A stretch of 64,000 nucleotides of DNA from Cyathus striatus. Lineage: Eukaryota; Basidiomycota; Agaricomycetes; Agaricales; Nidulariaceae. The notes beneath the pieces are model-generated. The model was not told where the DNA came from. It saw only the letters and a list, made by a program, of their open reading frames with translations, and searched no databases. This document shows positions 1-9,104 of this stretch, piece by piece (position 1 is the first letter of the stretch; each line of letters starts with the position of its first letter). Where the stretch lies: positions 558,001-622,000 of the forward strand of contig JAOVFP010000012.1 in NCBI GenBank assembly GCA_025738555.1. Reading direction: 5' to 3'. A program made the position numbers and the translations under genes.

Positions 1-620
1 TCAGGCTGGGAAAGGCCCCATTCTCCGAAAAGTATTAACGAAACCTTTCTTGGGACATTGTCTCTAATGCTTCCATGCAAGCACGCAAAAATATCTGATT
101 GTGAACTGGGGGGTTTAAATGCAGCTATGTGCATCTCGTTACACTATCAGATTTATTGCGTTTGGAGAGCTTGAACTATCGGCGGCTCTTGTTATATGGC
201 GAGCGACTCCCTTTACACGCGAAAACTCCGCTCGAAGCAGGCTCGTATAGAAGTAGCAGGAATCCCGGTTCCGTCCAAGCTTGAAAGTATTAATTAAAGG
301 ATTATCGAGATTCCTCTCGACATAAATGCGGACTAGCTCTTTGCTTACCCTCAGTCCTCACCTTCTGAGCATTACATAGAAAGGTAGGTATTGCCGACAA
401 ACGACATTGAATTTTGACTTACCTTCCTCCTCTACGCAAGCTCGCTGCAAGTTGATTGATGTTGCTCGTTTTCAATTTCGTTTTTAAAATTATGATATCA
501 ACAGTGAGTTTCACCTTTTTTCCTCGCTGTAGAGGTACCTACTCTTACGCATATACAGGATAGCTCGCATTTGTTGCAATTTCTACAGAATTCTGACGAC
601 ATAGCTCTCACGAACTTTGA
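1..620. other. No recognisable gene
   Basis: I see no coding frame with family similarity. The minus-strand open frame at 498-737 runs opposite the upstream part of the DUF7770-like gene and looks like its shadow. A missing first exon of that gene could lie here but cannot be placed. Confidence 0.4.
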
Positions 621-1126
621 TTCGACCATTCTAAACTCCAACGCGCCCGAGTGATTCGTGCTGTTGCGTATGCGCAGCTCCAAATCGAAGGATACGACCC
701 CGTTAATCATTAGGTCTTCTTCCTGGACATTGGCCACGATAAGTCAGTTAAACTAGATATGACGCCTGGCTGGGACTGCCGCACTGGGATTCTTCTTGTG
801 CAAGGAAAGTCTTATTCTTACACAGACAACGGCACAAAAACGGTCGAAATCTGTATTACACCAAACACAGCAATTTCAGACCTACTCGAAATTATCACAA
901 AGAAGCGTCGCGAGCGCTATAGGTTTACTGAAAGCGGAGTTGGGTGTCGGTTTTGGATTCTAACAGTAGTCCAAGACTGGATGGAAGCAGGCGTTACGCC
1001 ATTCACCGCAGATGACGTGGAATCCTTCGAGATTAAGCTCGAAAAATATTGGTGTACATTTAACAAGGATTGCGGGATACGAGAACTAGAAGTCGGCGAG
1101 TTTCCTCAGTCGACAAGCATTTTTTT
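621..1126 (+). pseudogene. DUF7770-like gene with in-frame TAG
   Basis: The frame from 621 to about 1126 reads as a small fungal protein resembling the DUF7770 family, whose function is unknown. Seen: an N-terminal beta-strand segment ending in VNH, then TAG at 711-713, then VFFLDIG, VKLDMTPGW, a central helix and GCRFWILTV. Family members, as I recall them, have NHW at this point, so TAG probably replaces a conserved Trp codon (TGG to TAG, one substitution). Similarity fades after RELEVGEF near 1110, although the frame stays open to 1409. No start codon is visible in frame, because TGA at 618-620 precedes it, so a 5' exon is missing or lost. Alternatives are that an intron ends at this TAG, or a base-call error. 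The assignment rests on remembered motifs. Confidence 0.5.
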
Positions 1127-1877
1127 TGGACTTCTATTTCGGACCCTGAACTATATATGTATAAGCAATTCTTTAATATCAACCTGCGTACCTTTCCGAA
1201 CCCCTCTGAGATTGCCCCATTTAAAAGGGTATGCTATATGTATACCTCAAATCTACGCGAACGTCAGACATCTCTTTTTTAAAAAAGGCGTGCAAAAACC
1301 ACTCTTCTCCGACCCCTCATATGCGGTGTATTGTAAGTATTTCACTCCGCTCGCAGGCCTCTACACAGCGTTTGAACTGGGTACTTGCAGTCATCTTCAT
1401 TGGGATTAATGACTGCGGCAGAATCGAGGACGAAGATGACCTTCACTTCATCTTCGATAACCAGCTCATAGATAAGTACGATCCACAGCTTATATACCAA
1501 GGCAAAAGCGAGACGATCTGTCGTTGTAGACTTTCCTCTCATCAACAGGTTGCAAGCTCAGCCATACTCTGTGTATGTACCATTCACGAGTGAGTGAACG
1601 TGTGGAATGAGCGTCGACGAGTTTGCCGATGAAGCACCAAACGCGAATACTTATAGCTCTGTTCTTGAGTCAGTCACCTATTCACTAATGCTACATACTT
1701 CCTAGGACAGTCATCTCTTCTGGCTAAGTGCTTGTTCATGCAAACCAGCAAAGTCAGGCGAGTTATGAATCAGCAAGTGGGAGGTTGTCCAGCAAAGACT
1801 TTTATTAGGCAATAAATACAAGCACGTACTGCAGTATTTGAACGAGGTATAAATGTATGACGCGCTGCGATCGGGTG
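1127..1877. other. Intergenic, nothing supported
   Basis: Short open frames overlap on both strands (1231-1593 plus, 1342-1545 minus) but show no family motifs or splice-linked partners. It lies between the broken DUF7770-like gene and the 3' end of the histidine-phosphatase gene. Confidence 0.4.
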
Positions 1878-2992
1878 CTAGTATGGTCGCCTCCGTTCTT
1901 TAACCGTGTTAAGTTGTTTCTTTGCTTTCCCTCCATCACCAGTACCAAAAAATGATCGTATATCGCCTTGCTTGGGATCATACGCTACGCTTCCGATGCC
2001 TTTCTGACGTATCTGTCCAACAAGATATTTGTCAGCGTTCTGTGATATGGTCATTTCGCGGTACCAATTCATCGAGATGTCGATGACTGTTCACCGATGT
2101 CACTTTAACGGTGAACTGGTCGCTATCCTGCAGTTTCTGTTAATATACAAAATTCAGTACAGCGCGGCCAACGAGACTTACCATGGATTGTACCATAATC
2201 CGTGTCCACGCAGTATTCTTTATTCCCCTAAACTCACTAGGATTTCGCTTCTTACCTTGACCGTTATTGACAATGACAGCAATAAGCTCAGAAATGAAGA
2301 TACCGTGGCTAACCACGGCTATATGCATATCCTTCTTCTCATCTTTACGTGTATTCTCTATATACGGTGCCAAAAGTTGCTGCCACGCTTGCGTAGCGCG
2401 CTTCTCCACATCAACGAGACTCTCGCCTTGGGGGTGTGACTCATTTCTCCCGTGGAACTTTGCTGCGGGATCGTATGCCAAAGAGGACTTTTTGACGACT
2501 GGCTTGCCTTCTCCCTGCCCGAAGTTCTGTTCGCGGAGGAGTTTGGACGTGGTCAGTGGGGGGAAAGTGGGGTTGAGAGGCCAGGATTTGTTCTGCTGTT
2601 AATCGTGTTCGTTCGAGATCAGATGTGAGTATTGCTGTGAAAGAGGTTGAAGCGAGAGATTTGGCGAGAGCATTTGCTTGCTAGTGAGATGAGAGACGCG
2701 TATTTAGCATGAATGTATGCACCTTACTTGCATTCCTGTTGGAAAACATGATGAACGCGCTGACGCCACGTTAAAACGCGCCACGTACCATGGTTTGACA
2801 GCGTCGAGTTCTTCCATCCGGCCCACACTTGTCTCTGAGCACTTACTGTAAATATAGAGCACGGATTGAGGCACTTGGTTGATCATACTAAATTATCTAT
2901 GCTTTCGGCATGGCGAATCTTAGGTGAACGTGACTGAGGCTGAACAAGTAGAATTGCGGACTGAAACTTACGAATGTAAAGGTAACGGACAT
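1878..2992 (-). CDS. Histidine phosphatase (phosphoglycerate mutase-like)
   Basis: Histidine-phosphatase superfamily, about 269 residues. Reconstructed exons (minus): 2972-2992, 2889-2918, 2789-2834, 2728-2735 (8 nt), 2182-2680, 2065-2136, 1878-2012. The catalytic motif RHAES lies in exon 2 right after a seven-codon first exon. Then follow VWAGWKNSTLSNHGMQQA, the SDLERTRLTAEQ segment, LREQNFGQGEG and the second catalytic histidine in VVSHG, all in the order expected of the family. The C-terminus (GSVAYDPKQGDIRSFF) fits fungal cofactor-independent-type members. The substrate cannot be told. One frame break sits at the six-G run 2558-2563: upstream reads QILASQPHFPP, downstream TTSKLLREQ, one base out of phase. 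Five or eight bases in this run would restore the frame, so an assembly indel is likely. The start was chosen because the first exon donor (GTAAGT) joins directly to RHAES. Confidence 0.85.
2728..2735 (-). other. 8-nt microexon of the histidine-phosphatase gene
   Basis: GAATGCAA is flanked by CAG upstream and GTAAGG downstream on the minus strand. With the preceding exon ending in CAT-G and the next starting CAAGCAAAT, it gives His-Gly-Met-Gln-Gln-Ala and keeps the frame. Without it the strongly conserved NHG...QA segment cannot be joined. Confidence 0.75.
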
Positions 2993-3309
2993 TTCGGTTG
3001 ACAAAGCATCGAAAGGGAGGATGACAAAATGTGCTCGTGGGGTTGAACTTGAGCATGAACGGTAGAGGGGAAGCTGATGACAAACAACACCACACCGAAA
3101 GCTGACAAATTTGGGAGGTTCTCCAAAGTTCGTGACCGGTCAAGTCACTGCCACCCGGACACTGCACAGTGCACAGTGCACTTCGCACTACTATTATTCA
3201 AGGCCGCGTAAGCCTCTTCCGTTCCGTTATAAGCATTCTCTCCTTTCTTTCTTTCTTTCTTTCTCTTCTACTATTACTATCCCTTCCTATCATCTACAAT
3301 CTACAAACT
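2993..3309. other. Divergent promoter region with TTTC repeat
   Basis: It separates the minus-strand phosphatase start (2992) from the plus-strand AN1 gene start (3310). Just upstream of the latter is a pyrimidine tract containing five tandem TTTC units (about 3245-3262), typical of fungal core promoters. Confidence 0.5.
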
Positions 3310-4542
3310 ATGTCCAGCCCCGCCTCCAGAGCAACCCCCGTTCCTGAGCGGGATGACCGGCTTCTCTCTGTCGGGAAGAAGTGCTCTCATCCCTCCTGCC
3401 ACCTTGTCGACTATCTACCCTTCAAATGCCAACACTGCACACAGTTGTACTGCCAGGAGCATTTCAAAGTCGAGGCACATCAGTGTCCCGAATACGACGA
3501 GAGCAAGCACGATCGTGTTGCTCCCAACTGTCCGTTTATCCACTTCCTCATCAAGCAGTACTAATAACCAAGTATCCAATAGGTCCACTATGCAACATCC
3601 CCGTAGCCGTCCGTCCAAACCAAGACCCCAACGTCTGCATGGAAGAGCACTTCATAAAGGAATGCTCCGTGATGACAGGCAGATCCACCAAAGCCAACGC
3701 ATCCCCTCGCTGTGCCAGAGCGAAATGTGGCAAAGTCCTCTTCTCACCCATTCGATGCACCCAGTGTCGCGCACAATTTTGCCCCTCCCATCGGTTCCCA
3801 GCCGATCATAGCTGTCCTTCACTTTCCGCTCCGACGGCGTCCAGCTCGCGTCCGGCTGCCAGGGCCGCAGCTGCGAGCTCTTTGCTGCGCTGGCCAGCAA
3901 TGCCAAGAATTTGAATACTAAGGCTACGCAGGCGGGAGCTGCGATTAAGAAGTCTCTTGCGTCCACATCGCCACCTGCTCCGGCGCCTATGTCCAAGCTC
4001 AACAGTGCGCCTGCCACTTCAACAGCAACCACCAGCAAATCATCCACCCCGAACCTGTTTTCCAAGGCAGACCGGTACGTCCCTTTCCTTCCTTTGTGTG
4101 CTTGTAACCGCTCATAAACGTGCAGTGGTTTATCTTCTTCCATTAATCTTGCGAATGACGCTATTGCTCATGCCACCTCCATGACCGAAACGAATACACC
4201 AAATAATACTCAATCAACTAATAACTGTACTGAACCTAAACCTAAATCGATCCGGGCCACGAAAAACCCATTCTTGCCACCACCGGTATTCGCATTCTAA
4301 TGTACTCACTGCGCTGGTCGCATCACTGTATCCATACACATACTATCATACGGAACTACTAATACTTCATGGGGTGTTTATTTCCAAACTGTAGACGTGC
4401 AAAGGCGGAACGGGAAAGCCGCAGACGCGCGATGCAAGAACGGGCGAAGAAGGGTTTATTGACGGCAGAGGAGAAGGCCATGCTGGAGAAGGAGGAGAAG
4501 GAAGCAAAAACGGAGAAGGACAAGGAGTGCGTTATCATGTAA
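3310..4542 (+). CDS. AN1-type zinc-finger protein, two fingers
   Basis: About 286 residues. Exons 3310-3529, 3583-4074 and 4395-4542. Two AN1 zinc fingers are visible: residues about 18-58 (C-x4-C...C-x2-C...C-x4-H...H) and about 100-140 (RCARAKCGK...CTQCRAQFC...H). An Ala/Ser/Pro linker and a charged helix (RAKAERESRRRAMQERAKKG) lead to the end. This is the architecture of ZFAND2/Cuz1-type proteins that couple p97/Cdc48 or proteasome to stress; the role is inferred. A frame break lies between about 3861 and 3890, because the finger frame ends in PAMPRI-stop while the linker frame (ALASNAKNLNTKATQ) starts two bases out of phase. One missing base, for example in the GGG at 3862-3864, repairs it. 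An alternative acceptor inside intron 2 gives a second possible C-terminus (see 4126-4300). Confidence 0.85.
4126..4300 (+). other. Possible alternative last exon of AN1 gene
   Basis: Splicing the donor after 4074 to the CAG ending at 4125 gives 57 further sense codons, Asn/Thr-rich and ending NPFLPPPVFAF, before TAA at 4298-4300. The main isoform skips this to 4395. Whether it is used can only be settled with transcripts. Confidence 0.3.
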
Positions 4543-4791
4543 CACGGTTCGTCTCGATCTGCTGAGAAGAAAAGATACCCCGGGAGATTCAGCTTGTATA
4601 TTTATTCAATCCGATGCAGTCCTTTCACTACCGCATAAGCATATATCTATTTGAGAGAGGAAGTATAAAGATAAAGTAAACAACAAAACAATACTACATA
4701 CTGATACAGTGGTATGTACGTCCGAAAAGATGAGCAGAAAGTCCTACATGTAAGTACGAAAGCAAAAAATGTGCAATAACTGTCTTTAAGT

Positions 4792-5884
4792 TTACCCCCT
4801 CTTTCGTTTCTTTGCCCCTCGTGTTGCTGGGGCTGGGGCTGCTCCTCGCCCACGACCGCGATTCTTAGGCGGTCTACCGCGTCGCCGAGGCATAGGCTGC
4901 TCAGACGGCGGCTCTTCAACTGGTTCTGTCCAAGCATTAGCACAAGTAATCCACCGCAGCCAACAATACTCACCAGGTGACGGATCCCGCATATCCACAT
5001 CCTCGTCCTCCACGCTATCCTCCCCACCATCCGTACCTGTAACCACACTCCCCTCAATCCCACCCCCTCCCTCATCGGCACTCTCCTGGGTCAATGCACT
5101 GGAATCGCTGTCCCCGGCGACCAACCCCGCCATGTCGGCTTTACTCTTCCGCTTGCGCCCCCTCGGTGGGCCGGGTTTCTTGCGTGGTGGGGGAACGGGG
5201 GTGGGGGTGGCAGGCGGTGTGGAGGCGACGGATACAGAGTCGCGGAGACGTCGGGCGTCGAGGAGGGATTGGATGGTTGGGTCGAAGTAGGGGAGAGAGA
5301 ATTCTTGGCGGAAGAAGGCGTGCCGTGCGAGGTTTTCTGAGGGAGAGGGGGAGCGGATGGAGATGGGTTTTGAAGAGGTGCCGCGGCGGGGGACTACGTA
5401 CGACTCTGCTTCGACATCCTGCGAAAGCATTGAAGGTAAGATATAGCACAAAGGAATAAATACTATAATATAATGAAAGCAAGAAACTCACAATGGCATC
5501 CAAAGCATCCAAGTCCCAGCAGTCCCTCAGCTTCTTCCAGATGGTCTCAACCCGAATCATCCTCCCCGTCGTCTGATGTATGGCATTCCGGATGGCTAAC
5601 ACATGAAAGTGCCGATGCTTCCCCACAGGGCGGGCGCGCATTGTACTTCGAAAAAAGGCAATTTCGCCCTCGACAGTTCCCAGGAACTCGTACTCTGCTT
5701 CGGGGGTCGGGAAGGAGAGCTGGCTTTGCTGTACGGGGGGCGGGAGGGGCGGCTGGGGGTGTTGGGGAGGGACGGACTGGGAGGGGTCGCGGGAGACAGG
5801 CTTGGAGGGGGTGGAGGGGGGTCTTGGGGTGGATATGGTGGGGGCCGGGGAGGCTGAGGCAGTGGCGGTTGCTGTGGCTGCCAT
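4792..5884 (-). CDS. EAF7: NuA4 histone acetyltransferase subunit Eaf7
   Basis: 323 residues in three exons (minus): 5492-5884, 4974-5418, 4792-4925. All phases close without a frame break. After a Pro/Ser/Thr-rich N-terminus comes the Eaf7/MRGBP core: GEIAFFRSTMRARPVGKHRHFHVL, AIRNAI and IWKKLRDCWDLDALDAI (about residues 72-131). The second half is acidic and ends in an AT-hook-like RRRGRPPKNRGRGR and a basic nuclear-localisation type tail. Eaf7 is a small subunit of the NuA4 complex that acetylates H4/H2A and helps target it to chromatin; this is family knowledge. The gene is convergent with the AN1 gene, 249 bp apart. Confidence 0.9.
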
Positions 5885-7678
5885 TGTCGCCGGCGGTGAG
5901 AGCTTGAAGACGAGGCGGGCAGAACGTAGACGTGTTGTTGGCTATCGTCCTTGGAACCAAACAATCGTGGGGAAAATGACATCTATTATCCATGAATTTG
6001 ATCCTGCCAACAGATACGCAACAGATACTATCAATTTTATACTGACCTCTCACTCAGCGCCTCTAGATACTTGCCTCGAAACCACTCTCTTCTCTGCGCT
6101 GTCTTCTTATTCTAAGAACGCATCCACTAAGTACGTGGCGCATCCATGACAACCATAGCGACGGCGGCGCAGATAGTGTAAATTCTACTTTATTAAAGGT
6201 ATCGGACAGCTCAACGCGCTGACCAAATACTCATCTGTGGCCGGAATGATGTTTTTTTGTTGTTATTTATATGTTATCCTAAGGCTGGTTATCTCGGGCA
6301 TCCACTTTTCTGCTCATCCTAAACTGTGGATATCATTTCGTTTCCTTGGTACCACTGGACGTAGGGCGTATAACTTCGCTCTTTGATAGGTTGGCTAGTG
6401 CTTAAGGATAAGGATTTCTGAAGAATCAAAACCGAATTAATGGATATTCCCATTCATGAGTATACAAATCTATTTATGATACTTCTATGATCTGCCGTTG
6501 ACCGAATCCTAACTAATCCTGTGTCCCATGACTTTCTTCCGTCCACCGAGAAAACGGTAAGTGTAATCTTCCCTTCAAGACAGATGTGATCAATCATCCT
6601 CAACGCTGTTACATGACATCTTTGACTGGTGTAGCAAGTTGCGCTCGACGTTTCTAAACTTACTAGCTTGATGTCCGGCGCTCTTTTATAATCGTTGAAA
6701 GGATAATGTGATAGTACTTCAAGCTGTAACATTAACCTCTAGTTTTCATCTTGGATGTTTACTTATTACTTCTGGTTTCCAAGGTTTTGAATGTTCTCAT
6801 GCGACCCTCAACTAGGCGTATAATATCTCCGGATCATTGCGGAATTTCTGCATCCTCCGCCTTCAAGTTGTAAGTGATCTATTTTCAGAGTTAAGACAAA
6901 TGATTCTGATGAATGTATGTACGTACGCTCAAATGTTATTGCATCAACAACAGAGAGCGCCTTCTGTCTGTCTGCTGTCCTCCGCACAAGTGGTGATGCT
7001 TCCGAAATCAAAGGCTCTTTAGAGGCTATGCTACTTTCTATTGTCATGCAATTTATTTCGTGAAGGCGATTTTCAAGCCAGAACCATGGCATTACTGAGC
7101 TCTTAATTTCTCAACTTTGCCAATACAGTGGTCGTAGACTCATAATTGCCTTCAGGGACCATTATTCTCTCAGGCTGCGAACTCACCCTGTAATACACGG
7201 CGGTGGTCGCTATGGCATATTCAAAGTTCCTTAGCACCCAGGTTCGTGGCGTTTCCCGAGGCTGCCGATGCAGATATATGATGGAGATGCGTAGAGATGT
7301 GTGTAGGCGACAAAATACTAAAAATAAGGCACTAAGACATTGGTTTGACTGACAACCGACGTCGACGCAGGAGAACTCTGTCACTTACACAGGTAGCCAA
7401 TGAGGCGAAGTCATATTTCTCCCACGTACAGCGGTGTCCATGGTATAAATTGTAGGTCATCGCGAAGGGAGGAAATCATTCTCTCTTTCGTTCATTTCTT
7501 TCTCTTTACCGCTTCTGGCCGGGTTGCCTCTTTTGCCTTTCTTTTTTTATTTACCAGTAAAGCCTTACTTCGTTCATTTTTCTTCAAGCAGGTAACATTT
7601 CATGGTTTTTCATCTTATCTAGTCTCTTACATTATTATTCATAGTTATCTTTCCCTCTTTTGAACAACTTCTTTCACA
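5885..7678. other. 1.8 kb gap, no recognised gene
   Basis: It lies between the divergent starts of EAF7 and the small secreted protein. Minus-strand frames at 6454-6732, 6808-7092 and 7103-7384 have no recognisable motif, and splice joins between them gave nothing convincing. The last 200 bp is pyrimidine-rich leader of the secreted-protein gene. Confidence 0.4.
7444..7450 (+). promoter_or_regulatory. TATA box candidate for secreted-protein gene
   Basis: TATAAAT lies 235 bp before the ATG at 7679, followed by a T/C-rich leader. Strong TATA boxes usually mark inducible fungal genes. Confidence 0.35.
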
Positions 7679-8413
7679 ATGTTCGCCAAGATTTTCGTCA
7701 AAATTGCTGTCGCTTCTGCTTTGGTCGCTGGCGTCCTTGCCAAACCTCTTCCTCTTAACAGGGACATTTGTGAGCTGTTTATCTTCTGCTGGATATATCA
7801 TGCTCATCATAACTTTCCAGCGGCTCGGACCGACATGTCCTTCAACAACTGGCATGGGATCTCGTCATTAAGTGGTTTCGACAACTTCTACGGTTCGGAT
7901 AACTTCGATGGCTTTTCGGAATCCTCAAGCCAGACTATCGTCGAGCAAAATTCAGAAGTTGTTTGCCACAGTCAGTCCATTGAGATCATCCAGCAGCGTC
8001 TCCTCGTCATTCAGGAGATGGCTAAGAGGTAAACCATATATATAGCTTCACCAGCCATTACTGACCTACCTTCTTTTCTCAGGATCATTACCGAGCAGAT
8101 TTGCGAGGTCGAAACCCAGACCATCGTCTTCCAACAGTTCCACTCTAGCATGGGCCACTTCAGTGATGACCTTCTCCGTCATTCTGGCCGCCAAGTTGGC
8201 TACGACAGTGGCATTGCAAGTCACTTCAGCTCCATCGTTGAGCAGGACAGCTCTTTGAGCGTTCAGGACTTCGGGTTCTCCGGCCACGATTCTGGCAGCC
8301 AATTCGTTGTCCCCAGTGGCAGCAACTGGAATGACCAGTCCTCACCTTCATCCGTCGACAGTGCCTTCCAAGCCGCACAGTCTGCCTGCTCTCCTTCCTC
8401 GATTTCCTCCTAA
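7679..8413 (+). CDS. Small secreted protein
   Basis: 209 residues, exons 7679-7769, 7821-8028, 8083-8413, phases intact. The N-terminus is a clear signal peptide (two Lys, then a hydrophobic stretch ending AGVLA, cleavage before KPLPL). The mature part has a Gly/Asn/Phe/Asp-rich low-complexity segment with several FD/FY/DNF units (about residues 35-60), then a predicted helix SIEIIQQRLLVIQEMAKRIITEQICEVE and a Ser/Gln/Asp-rich tail. Only about four cysteines (two flanking the helix) are seen. I do not recognise a named family. Proteins like this are common in Agaricomycetes and may act at the cell surface or as effectors, but no function can be given. Confidence 0.8.
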
Positions 8414-9104
8414 GGAACATCGTTAGAAGCAGTAGTAAGTAGTAGATGCTACTGGAAAGGACAGTTCCATTTCTTGGTTTCAATCGGACACATCAATTTT
8501 GATACTTTTCTTGTAATGGGGGACAGAGATCATTCACACGTACATAGTTTACTGCTTGATTTGTAATGCTTTCTGGTATATACATTTTTTTTGCTGCTTG
8601 TTCAGCATCTTTTGATATGTTCTGAGTAGAGTAGTGGCTATCTTTCAATTTGTCAATTTATGAAGGAGACACCTTGCTTAGTACATCTTTCGAAAAAGAA
8701 ATACTCCACACACACGCACATACTAGGATATTACGGAAGTCTAAGAGGATGCGGTTAAGATACTTGTTTCAAAATAATCTATCATTTGGACTAGCAGTGG
8801 TCAAAGTCGACTCTCAAGAGTCCACTGCTACATTAAACAAAATAGGTACACTGTACATGCAAATGTATCTACCTCATGAGATATGGGGTTAAAAGGTCGA
8901 TATCATCAAATAACAAGCACAGAAAAAATAGGGAACTTAGAAACATAAATCCGATGTATATAATACAAACCATTCATTTAATGCAACATAGCTAGATATA
9001 GCAGAAATAGAAGATGAGGGATAGAGATAATGTCGAATGCGTATAATTGATAAGGTAACTTTAACCGCAATTGGAAGCATAGGTTTGGGGTGTACTTAGT
9101 ATGC
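8414..9104. other. Convergent intergenic region
   Basis: It separates the 3' ends of the secreted-protein gene and RSP5. Apart from an interrupted hairpin at 8793-8829 nothing stands out; the open frame at 8650-8892 lacks family features. Confidence 0.4.

Noticed and set aside
5473..5907. Plus-strand frames opposite EAF7 exon 1
   Set aside because: Composition follows the Pro/Ser-rich minus-strand coding sequence, which has clear Eaf7 motifs.
6454..7384. Three minus-strand frames as exons of one gene
   Set aside because: No donor/acceptor combination produced a recognisable protein, and none has a clear domain.
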